From positions 47,292 to 111,291 of the forward strand of contig NZ_NMUL01000051.1 in the NCBI RefSeq assembly GCF_002234595.1: DNA of 64,000 nt, written 5' to 3'. This document shows, one piece after another, positions 25,794 through 34,037 of the stretch. This DNA comes from Amycolatopsis vastitatis. GTDB taxonomy: Bacteria > Actinomycetota > Actinomycetes > Mycobacteriales > Pseudonocardiaceae. Each line of letters opens with the position of its first letter. Within the stretch, counting starts at the first letter, position 1. Both the position numbers and the translations under genes were made by a program. The notes under the pieces were generated by a model. It had not been told where the DNA came from. It did not search any database and saw only the letters and a list, made by a program, of their open reading frames with translations.

Positions 25794-25975
25794 ATGCGGC
25801 ACGTTCGGATCGGTACGACCCCGGTGAGCGAACTGGCGCTCGGCGGAGCGGGTTGGTCGCTCGCCGACCACCCCGATGTCGACGTCGCGATCGCGACCAT
25901 CCACACGGCCATCGACCACGGCGTCCGCTCTGGACACCGCCCGGGCAGGTCGTGATCGCCTGGCTCACTTCGCTC
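25794..25975 (+). pseudogene. Aldo/keto reductase remnant (internally deleted)
   Basis: From the ATG at 25794 the frame reads RHVRIGTTPVSELALGGAGW ... HTAIDHGVR, a standard aldo/keto reductase N-terminus, and stops after 53 codons. One frame away it continues as LDTARA (the usual DTA active-site region), then jumps directly to PGQVVIAWLTSLAP, which in intact family members lies some 200 residues later. The middle, with the catalytic Tyr, Lys and His, is gone. It follows the LacI gene by 18 bp and may once have been in the rhamnoside locus. Confidence 0.7.
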
Positions 25976-26201
25976 GCGCCCAGGCCGTCGAACGACACCG
26001 GCGCGATCCCATCGCCGGGCCGGTCGACACCGAGTCGCCAGAACCCGCCGTCTCCGTTGAGAAACAGGTGCCGGCCGTCCAGTGACCATTCGGTGCCTCG
26101 AGCAGGACTTGGTCGGTCCCGTAGAGGACGCTCGGAATCGCCTTCGCCTGCCCACTGATCAGCACCTGCGCACGTTGTGATGGAGCCAGCGTGCGGACCA
26201 C
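25966..26201 (-). pseudogene. TolB-like (WD40/PD40 beta-propeller) protein remnant
   Basis: The minus strand reads RTLAPSQRAQVLI ... YGTDQVLLEAPN, then after losing one base WSLDGRHLFLNGDGGFWRL, the typical propeller blade of TolB-family proteins (xLLEAPNWxxDGRxLxxNGDG). The continuous reading requires adding one T in CCGAATGG. Only about 75 residues remain. It abuts the aldo/keto reductase remnant head to head near 25,966. Confidence 0.65.
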
Positions 26202-26388
26202 CGGTGATCTCCCGCTCTATCGAGACGATGTCGGGCACGATAGGTCAGGCGCATGCTGACGTACAACGCCGTAATTGAGCCGGTTCACGACGCATTTGAG
26301 CTCGTCCCCAGATCCGGAACGAGCCTCTCGTTCTTCGCTTGGCACCCCCACCGCAGGCGGCCTACACTCGCCAATCAGATAGCTGAAG

Positions 26389-26514
26389 CTATTTCCTATA
26401 CTTGACCTTGATGAGCGGACCGACGTGTGGTCCGCTCCGCTCGCCCAGGGTCTGTGCGATGCCCTGCCCAATACCTGGCGCACCGCCCGTAACAAGCGTG
26501 ACGCGGTTGCTCAT
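26389..26514 (-). pseudogene. Truncated short-chain dehydrogenase (first 41 residues only)
   Basis: Starts with SNRVTLVTGGAPGIGQGIAQ, an SDR NAD(P)-binding Rossmann start (GxxxGIG), and then runs into unrelated residues and a TAG. It is placed 10 bp after the HMG-CoA-lyase-like gene on the same strand, so it was the next gene of that operon and its rest has been deleted. Confidence 0.7.
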
Positions 26515-26524
26515 GTGCTTCCCC

Positions 26525-27442
26525 TCAGTTCCAGTTGACGGGTCCGGCGACGATCGAATGGCTGGTGAGGCTGCGCCCCAAGACGTCCTGGGCGGCGCGC
26601 GCGGCGTCGATGAGCCCGGGCAGTGACAGTCCGGTGTGGACACCCATCTCGTGGAACATGCTGACCAGGTCCTCGGTCGCGATGTTGCCGGTCGATCCGG
26701 GCGGGACGGGGCAGCCTCCCAGCTCGCCGAAGCTGGACTCGAAGCTCTCGCAACCAGCCTCCAGTGCAGCGAAGGCGTTCGCCAGCCCCTGGCCGCGGGT
26801 GTTGTGGAAGTGCGCGGTGACCTCGACGTCGGGCAGCCGTTCCAGTGCGGCGGTGAAGAACTTCGAGACGTAGGCCGGGTTCGCCATGCCAGTCGTGTCA
26901 CCGAAGCCGATCTCGGTGGCTCCCGCCTCCGCGAACCGCTCGGCGAGACCGAGTACCCGGTCGAGCTCGACCTTGCCCTCGTACGGGCAGCCGAACGACG
27001 TCGCGATCACGGCTGCGCAGTCCAGGCCCTCGCTGGTGATGCGGGCGGCCATCTTGTCGTTGTCGGCCATGGTCTCGGCGACGGTGCGGTTGACGTTGCG
27101 CTTGTTGTGCGTCTCCGAGGCCGAGACGAAGATCGCCGCCTCGTGGAACTTCTCGCGCACTTCGAGGGCGTTGTCCAGGCCCCTGCTGTTCGGAATCAGC
27201 ACGGTCAGCCGCACGTCGTCGGGTACGTCGATCCGGTTGAGCACCTCGACGCCGTCGGAGAGCTGCGGGATGACGTCGGGGCGCACGAAGCTCGCGACCT
27301 CGATCCGCTTGAGGCCTGCGCGGGCCAGCGCGTTGACCAGCCGCACCTTCTGCTCGGTAGGGATGTGCTCCGGCTCGTTCTGGAAGCCGTCGCGCGGGCC
27401 GACCTCTCGGATGTGCACGCTGCTCGGTCGCCGGGTGGTCAT
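26525..27442 (-). CDS. HMG-CoA lyase-like enzyme (HMGL family)
   Basis: 305 residues from the ATG at 27442, which overlaps the TGA of the CoA-transferase gene (ATGA). Family marks: HIREVGPRDGFQNEP with the catalytic Arg-Asp, ASFVRPDVIPQ, the metal/active-site loop AHFHNTRGQGLANA with the His pair, and GELGGCPVPPGSTGN with the catalytic Cys. These enzymes split 3-hydroxy-3-methylglutaryl-CoA or related 3-hydroxy-3-alkyl-CoA esters into acetyl-CoA (or another acyl-CoA) and a keto acid. With an acyl-CoA dehydrogenase and CoA-transferase in the same operon, a branched dicarboxylic or isoprenoid-derived acid is a reasonable substrate class; leucine itself is less likely because carboxylase genes are absent. 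Confidence 0.88.
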   Translation of the reverse strand: MTTRRPSSVHIREVGPRDGFQNEPEHIPTEQKVRLVNALARAGLKRIEVASFVRPDVIPQLSDGVEVLNRIDVPDDVRLTVLIPNSRGLDNALEVREKFHEAAIFVSASETHNKRNVNRTVAETMADNDKMAARITSEGLDCAAVIATSFGCPYEGKVELDRVLGLAERFAEAGATEIGFGDTTGMANPAYVSKFFTAALERLPDVEVTAHFHNTRGQGLANAFAALEAGCESFESSFGELGGCPVPPGSTGNIATEDLVSMFHEMGVHTGLSLPGLIDAARAAQDVLGRSLTSHSIVAGPVNWN

Positions 27443-28662
27443 GAATGGGCTCCTCTCGACAGGGCTTCCCGGTGCTCGGGCGCGGCGATCGCGATCAGCC
27501 GCCGTGCCCGTTCGGCGAGGTCGCAGCCCCGCAGGTGCGCGGCGCCGTACTCGGTCACCACGACGTCCACGTCGGACCGGGATGTGGTGACTGTGCCGCC
27601 GCGCAGCGCCGGGACGATGGTGGAATGCGTGCCGGAGCGGGCCCGCACGGTGATGATCGACCGGGTACCGGTCAGGGAGGCGGCGCGGCTGAAATCGGCC
27701 TGGCCGCCCACCGCTCCGATGTAGACACCGCCGCGGACCTCGGCGCCGACCTGGCCGGTGAGGTCGACCTCGATGGCGGAGTTGACCGACACCAACGACC
27801 GCAGTCGGGACAGTGTCTCCGATGCGTGGGTGTAGCTGGCCGGCCGGAAGTGCACCGGGAGGTCCGGCAGCCGGTCGTACAGCTCGGCGGTGCCCAGGGC
27901 GGCGCCGGTGACGATGACGCCGGTGTCGATCTCCTTGCGGGCGCCGGTGAGCGCACCCTTCTCCACCAGCCGCAGCACCCCATCGGAAATAATGCCCGAG
28001 TGGAAGCCGAGGTCTTGGTGCCCGGCCAGGCGGTCCAGCACCACCGAAGGCAGCGATCCCACGCCCATCTGCAGCGTGTCGCCGTCGTCGATCAGCTCGG
28101 CCACGTGCCAGGCGATGGCCTGCTCGATGTCGTCCGCCGGCTTGGCCGGGGCTTCGGCGAGCGGCCGGTCGGTCTCCACCACCGCGGCGAACCGCTCTAG
28201 CGGAATGCGCACTGTGCCGGTGGTGGCGGGCATCCGGCGGTTGATCTCGGCCAGCAGTACCGGCGTGTGCTCGACGGCGTCGGCGGCGTAGTCGGCGCCG
28301 ACACCGAGCGAGCACAACCCGCCGGCGTCCGGCGGCGACACCTGGACGAACCCGACGTCGCTGGGCAGCGCCCGTTCGGCGAACATCCGGGGCAGTGCCG
28401 AGTAGTGGCACGGGACGACGGTGAGCCGGCCCGCCCGGCTGATCCGGCGCAGCTCGCCGAGCGCGCCGTAGGACACCAGCGACAGCTGCTCCGGCAGCTC
28501 ACGGGTGAGCCGCTGGTCCCAAGTGAGGCCGCAGAACGCCCGGTGCGGGCCCAGCTCGCCGATCTGGTCGAGCAGGGCGTGCACCAGGGGCGTCGGCTCG
28601 GCGCTGGCCTGGCCCCACCAGATCCCGGCGCCGGGCGGCACGTGGCGGGCGAGCTCGATCAT
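27439..28662 (-). CDS. Acetyl-CoA hydrolase/4-hydroxybutyrate CoA-transferase family protein
   Basis: 407 residues from the ATG at 28662, which overlaps the stop of the upstream chimeric ORF (ATGA). Two alpha/beta CoA-transferase domains; in the second, QMGVGSLPSVVLD is the glycine-rich loop and FHSGIISDG the following conserved segment typical of the family. I do not see the usual EXG catalytic motif with certainty; VNSAIEVDLTGQ provides the likely Glu. It would move CoA from acetyl-CoA or succinyl-CoA to the free acid, activating the substrate for the dehydrogenase and lyase. Hydrolysis is the alternative. Confidence 0.85.
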   Translation of the reverse strand: MIELARHVPPGAGIWWGQASAEPTPLVHALLDQIGELGPHRAFCGLTWDQRLTRELPEQLSLVSYGALGELRRISRAGRLTVVPCHYSALPRMFAERALPSDVGFVQVSPPDAGGLCSLGVGADYAADAVEHTPVLLAEINRRMPATTGTVRIPLERFAAVVETDRPLAEAPAKPADDIEQAIAWHVAELIDDGDTLQMGVGSLPSVVLDRLAGHQDLGFHSGIISDGVLRLVEKGALTGARKEIDTGVIVTGAALGTAELYDRLPDLPVHFRPASYTHASETLSRLRSLVSVNSAIEVDLTGQVGAEVRGGVYIGAVGGQADFSRAASLTGTRSIITVRARSGTHSTIVPALRGGTVTTSRSDVDVVVTEYGAAHLRGCDLAERARRLIAIAAPEHREALSRGAHS

Positions 28663-29231
28663 CGGTCGAGCCGCCGGATCGAGGTGGCGGTGCCCACACC
28701 CCCACCGCAGCACATGGTAACCAGGCTTAGCTCGGCGTCACGGCGTTCCAGTTCGGCCGAGATCGTGGCCACCGGCCGCGAGCCGGTCGCGCCGACCGGG
28801 TGGCCGAGGACAATCGCGCCGCCGTTGACGTTGACGCGGTCCATGTCCGGCTTCAGCTCGCGCTCCCAGGCCAGGATGGCGGAGCTGAACGCGTGGTTGA
28901 CCTCGAACAGATCGATGTCGCCGACCGTGAGCCCGTTGCGCTCCAGCAGTTTCCGGGTCGCCGGGATGGGACCGGTACGCATGAGAACCGGGTCGACCCC
29001 CCGTGAGTGCCGCCGCCTGCTGCGCCGCCGCGGTCGCGGCGGCCGAGTCGCGCACGTCGAGCGCGCGGTAATCGGCCGCGTCGCCAATGCGTGCCGCGTC
29101 GCCTTGGCGGCCTGCTCGTCGATGTCGGTGACAAGGACGCGTTCCCCTGCCGCGGCGAACGGCCGGGCGGCGGCGCCGATACCATCACCCGCCCCGGTGA
29201 CGAGTACGGATCGGTCGTCGAGCCGGAACAT
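28659..29231 (-). pseudogene. Chimeric ORF: SDR N-terminus joined to thiolase C-terminus
   Basis: An open frame of 190 codons from the ATG at 29231. Residues 1-45 are an SDR Rossmann start (FRLDDRSVLVTGAGDGIG ... VTDIDEQAAKAT). From about residue 77 to the end it is the last third of a thiolase (VDPVLMRTGPIPATRKLLE, FEVNHAFSSAI, VLGHPVGATG, MCCGGGVG). In between the open frame is nonsense, but one frame off the SDR continues (RIGDAADYRALDVRDSAAA). So a deletion fused two genes, and a one-base indel put the fused parts in the same frame. It keeps the TGATG and ATGA overlaps with both neighbours. It is unlikely to be an active SDR or thiolase, since the thiolase nucleophile Cys region is missing. 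Confidence 0.8.
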
Positions 29232-30397
29232 CAGTAGCTCCTCGGCAGTCCGAGCACGTGTGAGCCGAGGTAGTTCAGGACCATCTCCTGGCTCACCGGC
29301 GCGATCTTGAGCAGGCGGGCCTCGCGGAAGTACCGCGCGACGTGGTATTCCTCCGAGTACCCCATGCCGCCGTGGGTCTGCAGTGCACGGTCCGTGGCTT
29401 GGAAACCGGCGTCGGCACACAGGTACTTAGCCGTATTCGCCTCGCGTCCGCACGGTTTACCGTTGTCGTAGAGCCAGGTCGCCTTGCGCAGTGCCAATTC
29501 TGCGGCGTCCAGCCGGGCCAGCGAGTCCGCGAGCGGGAACTGCAGGCCCTGGTTCATCCCGATCGGGCGGCCGAACACCTCGCGTTCGTTGCCGTAGCGG
29601 ACGGCGGCGCGCAGGGCGGCCCGGCCGAGTCCAAGGGCCTCCGCCGCCAGCAGCATCCGCTCGGGGTTGAGACCGTCGAGGATGTAACGGAAGCCCTGGC
29701 CCTCCTCGCCGACGCGGTCCTCCACCGGGATCCGCAGGTCGTCGATGAACAGCTCATTGGAGGTGACCGCGTTGCGGCCCATCTTCCGGATCGGGCGGAT
29801 GTCCACCTTCGACCGATCGAGGTCGGTGAGGAACAGTGTGAGTCCGTCGGTCTTCTTCTTGACGTCCTCGAACTTCGTCGTTCGGGTCAGCAGCAGGATC
29901 TTCTCCGACTCCACAGCCTTGGAGATCCACACCTTGCGGCCGTTGACTACGTACTCGTCACCCTCGCGGCGCGCGAACGTGGTGATGCGGGTCGTGTCCA
30001 GGCCCGCGCCCGGTTCGGTGACACCGAAGCACACGTGCAGGTCGCCGTTGACAATCCGCGGTAGCGTGCGCCGCTTGAGCTCCTCCGAGCCGTGCACGAT
30101 CACCGGATGCATCCCGAAGATCGACAGGTGCATCGAACTGGCCGCGTTCATCCCGCCGCCGGACGCCGACACCTGTTCCAGCAGCAGCGCGGCCTCGGTG
30201 ATGCCGTAGCCGTGGCCGCCGTACTCCTCCGGCGTGGTTATGCCGAGCCATCCGCCCTGGGCGAAGGCGTTGTAGAACTCGGTGGGGAACTCCTTCGCCG
30301 CGTCCTTCTCCAGCCAGTACTGGTCGTCGAATTTCCCGGCCAGTTCGGCCACCGCCTGGCGAATGGTCGCCTGGTCCTCGGTCAGTGCAAAGTCCAC
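29231..30397 (-). CDS. Acyl-CoA dehydrogenase
   Basis: 388 residues, first gene of the operon, ATG at 30397. The three-domain acyl-CoA dehydrogenase fold is clear: FGVTEPGAGLDTTR (FAD/substrate loop), EKILLLTRT, RYGNEREVFGRPIG and LQTHGGMGYSEEYHVARYFREARL. At the place where most members have the catalytic Glu (YEG), this protein has KIAPVSQEM, so the base is not at the usual position and may come from elsewhere; it belongs to the subgroup ending VLGLPRSY. Expected to make the 2,3-double bond in the CoA ester made by the CoA-transferase. The promoter region holds two TGGTYAGTCC repeats (30417-30465), possible binding sites for the divergent GntR protein. Confidence 0.88.
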   Translation of the reverse strand: MDFALTEDQATIRQAVAELAGKFDDQYWLEKDAAKEFPTEFYNAFAQGGWLGITTPEEYGGHGYGITEAALLLEQVSASGGGMNAASSMHLSIFGMHPVIVHGSEELKRRTLPRIVNGDLHVCFGVTEPGAGLDTTRITTFARREGDEYVVNGRKVWISKAVESEKILLLTRTTKFEDVKKKTDGLTLFLTDLDRSKVDIRPIRKMGRNAVTSNELFIDDLRIPVEDRVGEEGQGFRYILDGLNPERMLLAAEALGLGRAALRAAVRYGNEREVFGRPIGMNQGLQFPLADSLARLDAAELALRKATWLYDNGKPCGREANTAKYLCADAGFQATDRALQTHGGMGYSEEYHVARYFREARLLKIAPVSQEMVLNYLGSHVLGLPRSY

Positions 30398-30628
30398 CGC
30401 GTTCTCCCACCGGGTATCGGGTTTGGACTAACCATAACAAAGGACTGACCAAAGCTACAGAGTTCTCCGTCACGCGGCCGCGACCCGAGGAAGCGGCGAA
30501 CGTGTCGTCGAGGCCTGCCGACCGAACGACTGGTCCAGTGCGGCGGTCGCAAGACGACAGCCTTGACGCCGTGCGCGCTCACGCGAAGCACTGGCCAGCC
30601 GAACAGCTGATCCATCCTCGCCGCGGCG

Positions 30629-30890
30629 GAGTACGCGAAACCCTTGCGCGTCGTGCTGATCATCCGCCACAGCGCGGTCCTGGCCACCGCCGTGCCGATC
30701 AACCACTTCAAGGCCCTGATCGTCTTCGATCGCGAAGATCAGCGGTTTGCGTTGCTCGGCAAGTCCAGAGGACCCATGAGACCGAACTGGCCACCTTGGT
30801 CCAGCAGATCGCTCCCGACCTCGAGCGAACCACCCCCAAGAACGCGTCTGCGGATCTAAGACCAACCTCGCAGCGACTTGACGCGACATA
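30629..30890 (+). pseudogene. IS110-type transposase remnant (decayed)
   Basis: About 50 codons of one frame (LRVVLIIRHSAVLATAVP, INHFKALIV) resemble the central part of IS110 transposases (xLRVLxxARRSAVxxxTxxINQLKALIV). A second piece in another frame (HETELATLVQQIAPDL) matches the part that comes next. No ends, start or catalytic DEDD residues are left. The rest of the 847-bp stretch between 30,398 and 31,244 shows no gene that I recognise. Confidence 0.45.
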
Positions 30891-31207
30891 GCAGCCTCGG
30901 GGGCCGAGCGGCGAGTTGTTCCGCCGCCGGCGCGAGCCCGAGCAGTCCCTGGCTTGGCCGCCCTGAGATGCCGGCGATCCGACATCGAACCAGCACTCCT
31001 CGGCGAACCGGCACTCGAACTCCCCAGCGTCACGGCGTCAAGCCGGCCACCACCGCCTCAGCGGAGGCGAACCGGCCGAGTCAGCCCCGGGACGAGTCCC
31101 GGAAAAGCCCCTGGTCTTCCGTCTACGTCCAACGCATGCTCGTGCATTACACCGATGACGACACGACTGCAGGTTCAATACATCGCGAACCGATGAAATG
31201 ATATCTT

Positions 31208-31218
31208 AGGTCAGACCT
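31208..31218. promoter_or_regulatory. FadR-type operator candidate (AGGTCAGACCT)
   Basis: GGTC-N-GACC is the core recognised by many GntR/FadR regulators. It lies 26 bp upstream of the GntR gene start, where autoregulation would be expected. Confidence 0.6.
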
Positions 31219-31244
31219 TTAGGCCACGGCATGAGGAGACTGAC

Positions 31245-32024
31245 ATGGCGGGCACGCGCCCTGCGGTGAACAACGCCGCCCGCTCCGCGGTACGCCTGAG
31301 CCCGATGGAGGTGCCCAAGGCGTCCGACGTGCTGGCCGACGACCTGCGGGAGCGCATACTGGAAGGTGAGTTCGAAGTAGACACCGCGCTGCCGACCGAG
31401 CGGGAACTGGTCGTCCAGACGCAGATGGGCCGCACCACGGTGCGCGAAGCCCTGCGCATCCTCGAGGTCCAAGGCCTGGTGCGGATCAAGGCCGGCCGCG
31501 GCGGCGGCGCGTTCGTGCAGCGCCCGGGGCGGGACTCGATCACCAGTTCGGTGAACCTGCTCATCCGCGGCCAGAAGGTCCGGCTGGCGGCATTGCTGGA
31601 GACCCGCGAGGCGATCGAGCCCTACTGCGCCAAGCTGGCCGCGCGGCACCGCACCGAGGCCGACCTCGCCCGCCTCGACACCGCCAACAAGGCCATCGCC
31701 GACGAGAACAGCAGCCTCGCCGACTTCCTGCATGCCAACGTCGACTGGCACGTCGCGGTCGCCACCGCCAGCCACAACGAGCTGCTGACCGGGCTGATGA
31801 CCGCCCTGTCCACTGCGATCTACGCCGCCACCGAGAACGAGGCGTTCATCGACGACGAGGTGCGGCGCACCACCGCGCGGGCGCACAAGTCGATCACCGC
31901 GGCCATCCGGGCCCAGGACCCGGACGCCGCGATGCGCCGCATGGGCCGTCACGTGCACGCCTACGCAGAGGCTGTTCTCGAGGTCGACGAACGCACCGAG
32001 ATCCCGGTCCCCGGCGAAGGCTGA
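31245..32024 (+). CDS. GntR-family regulator, FadR/FCD subfamily
   Basis: 259 residues, ATG at 31245 after GAGGAGACTGAC. Winged-helix N-terminal domain (about residues 24-95: VLADDLRERILEGEF, LPTERELVVQTQMGRTTVREAL, GRGGGAFVQ) followed by the FCD all-helical ligand domain with the metal-binding His/Asp pattern (DWHVAVATASHN, HKSITAAIRAQDP, MGRHVHAY). Divergent from the acyl-CoA operon across the IS remnant, so it likely represses that operon and itself, with an acyl-CoA or organic acid as effector. The stop codon lies in a short 7-bp inverted repeat (32022-32037). Confidence 0.9.
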   Translation: MAGTRPAVNNAARSAVRLSPMEVPKASDVLADDLRERILEGEFEVDTALPTERELVVQTQMGRTTVREALRILEVQGLVRIKAGRGGGAFVQRPGRDSITSSVNLLIRGQKVRLAALLETREAIEPYCAKLAARHRTEADLARLDTANKAIADENSSLADFLHANVDWHVAVATASHNELLTGLMTALSTAIYAATENEAFIDDEVRRTTARAHKSITAAIRAQDPDAAMRRMGRHVHAYAEAVLEVDERTEIPVPGEG

Positions 32025-32199
32025 GCCGTCCGGCTCACGCCCACCGCGGCAGCCTCGGCGACCGCCGGTCGGCCAGCGCCGGCGGCCGATGCTGATCGAT
32101 CCGTGGGCAAGGTCCGCGGCGACGTGGCGCACGACAGGCCGCGGCGCTGGTTAGTAGGAGTTCCGAGCGCACCCCCGCTAGACGGTGGAGCGAGTGCAA

Positions 32200-32455
32200 C
32201 GGCCCTGGGCCGGCAACCGCCCGGGTGCACCGGCCGCGGCTGCTGGAACCGGGCATGTGGTTTCAGTACGACTACGACACCGGCCCGGCCGTGCAGGGGT
32301 TGGCGACGCAGTTGTTTGGGCGCGGCTGGCGTAGTGCCGGTTCCGGATGATGCTGCCGCTCCTGGTCAAGACAGAGCCGTCGGTGATGGCTGCGCCCAAC
32401 CAGGCGCGCAAGCGCTCAGATGCGGGGACGAAGCTCAACTGCTGATACACGCAGG
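32200..32455 (+). pseudogene. IS21-family IstA transposase remnant (decayed)
   Basis: Reads VHRPRLLEPGMWFQYDYDTG and then AVQGLATQLF, followed one frame off by RFRMMLPLLVKTEPSVMAA. This is the integrase-core start of IS21 IstA (W(F/L)QYD with the first catalytic Asp, then LF-W-A-W-RFR). It contains an internal TAG, at least one frameshift and no ends. The remaining bases of 32,025-32,792 show nothing recognisable. Confidence 0.7.
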
Positions 32456-32792
32456 CAAAGCCAGCCGCGCGTGCACCCCGCGGCCGGCGGCGATTCCGTA
32501 CCGAAGATCGCCATCCGACCTGACGTCAGCCCGTACGGCCGTTCATCGATCTCGGTGCCTTTCTTCTGTCAGAAGCGAATCCAAGGATGCCTGGCGGAAG
32601 CCAATGTCAAGAGGCGGGTCAGCAGCAGCGCCTGGGCTATGACCCGCTCGCGTGCATCGGGCAGCTCGGTGAATTCATCCTCATGACCTCAGACGACAGA
32701 CCGAGACACGTCGTGCTACGCTGAAAGCGCTGGCTGCCGGGAGCTCCGGAGGCCGGCGCTGGCATACCCGATCAAATCAAAGCCTCTCGCCG

Positions 32793-33599
32793 TCAATGCC
32801 TCGCCGCCATGATGTCGGCCAGCAATTTGGCCGTGCCCTCGGGCGACTCCGACGGGAAGTGGTGGCTTCCCAGGTCGACAAGCACGAAGTCGACGCGGTT
32901 CCCCAGATAGGCCATTGCTTCCTGCGTGACCATCTCTCGCACTCCGATCTCGGTGATCGGTTGCTTCACATCAGCCAGGGCCTCTTCCATGTTCCAACCC
33001 ACCAGGCCCTCGAACGCGCGCGTTCCTGCGGGTTGGCGCACAGCGACCATCTTCTCGAAGTACCGGTCCTTGAGGGCGGGGGCGGTGCGCTCCGGCGAAC
33101 CCGCCTCGACCATGCTCCGTACCAAACCAGGGAAGTCTTCGCGAACTGGCTGAACCAGCGCGTCGGCCGCTTCCTCGTCTAGCGCTCCAAATAGGAAGGT
33201 GTAGTGGAGCGCGTCGAGGGTGATCACGTGCTCGACGATGTCGGGAAGCAATCGCCCGACCTCGACCGCCACCGCGCCGCCAAGAGAGTGCCCCACGACC
33301 ATGCACTTGTGGACCGACTCTGCGTCGAGTACCGCCGCCACGTCACGCGCGAACTCCGCGATCGTCCAGACGTCCCGAGTGGACCGTGACTCCCCGTGCT
33401 CGGCAAGATCGATCGCGATCGCTCGAATTGTGTCCGGCAGGTAACTGGTGACGCCGTCATAGTCGTTGCGGTTGCAGGCCCAACCATGGATGAGAGCCAC
33501 CGTTGGCCCGTCAGCGGGACCGCTAACCGTGTAACGAATGGTTGTGTCGATCGACCGCTGAGTCTCACGGTTCGCTGCACTTCTGTTTGCAACAGTCAT
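32793..33599 (-). CDS. Alpha/beta-fold hydrolase
   Basis: 268 residues from the ATG at 33599, chosen because GAGGAGTACCA precedes it; an ATG 11 codons upstream lacks such a site. Typical fold: ALIHGWACNRND (oxyanion region), DLAEHGES, nucleophile Ser105 in VVGHSLGG, and the C-terminal His in LGSHHFP. It is the last gene of the minus-strand catabolic run, 438 bp after the thiolase gene. It could be a C-C bond or ester hydrolase in the same pathway, for example for a ring-cleavage or lactone intermediate; the exact substrate cannot be read from sequence. Confidence 0.85.
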   Translation of the reverse strand: MTVANRSAANRETQRSIDTTIRYTVSGPADGPTVALIHGWACNRNDYDGVTSYLPDTIRAIAIDLAEHGESRSTRDVWTIAEFARDVAAVLDAESVHKCMVVGHSLGGAVAVEVGRLLPDIVEHVITLDALHYTFLFGALDEEAADALVQPVREDFPGLVRSMVEAGSPERTAPALKDRYFEKMVAVRQPAGTRAFEGLVGWNMEEALADVKQPITEIGVREMVTQEAMAYLGNRVDFVLVDLGSHHFPSESPEGTAKLLADIMAARH

Positions 33600-34037
33600 T
33601 GGTACTCCTCGATTTCGTGCCGTCATTGGCACGGAATATCACGCGCTAGCGCGACGCTAGCCACAGCTCGACGACAAGTCAATGGAAGTGGAGCCCAGAC
33701 AGCTAGCGAAGGTCAACCACTGGCTGCGCCAACGCGCACTGAACCTATTGCCACGCCACTCTCTCCAGATTGGTCAAGCACGGGATTGCGAGGACAACGG
33801 GTCCCAAGTGGCGACTCCAGGGGTTCCATTAACACAATTATCGCGTCGCCCCGTGGATCAATTCCCTGGCCTCGCCCATGCCCTTGACCAGTTTCCCGGG
33901 TACCGCCCCAGTTCAACAGGCTGCCCCCGCTCGGAGACCTGCATCGGCCCAGCACGAGGCATGTAGCCCCCGCGATCGACGCAGACGGAATCCCGCAGAG
34001 ACCGGAGCCGGCCCGGAGAGCCAGTTGCCGACACGGG
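33600..34037. other. Non-coding stretch between hydrolase and thiolase genes
   Basis: I see no convincing gene on either strand. Next to the hydrolase start lies a GCGCTAGCGC palindrome (33643-33652) followed by another GCTAGC, which may be a regulator site or chance. Its lower, less biased codon patterning suggests real intergenic DNA. Confidence 0.5.

Noticed and set aside
24611..26158. 515-codon plus-strand frame across the third LacI gene
   Set aside because: Only its end (PGQVVIAWL) has meaning, as part of the aldo/keto reductase remnant; the rest is shadow of LacI.
32022..32037. Terminator after the GntR gene
   Set aside because: Only a 7-bp stem with a 2-base loop including the stop codon; too weak to call.
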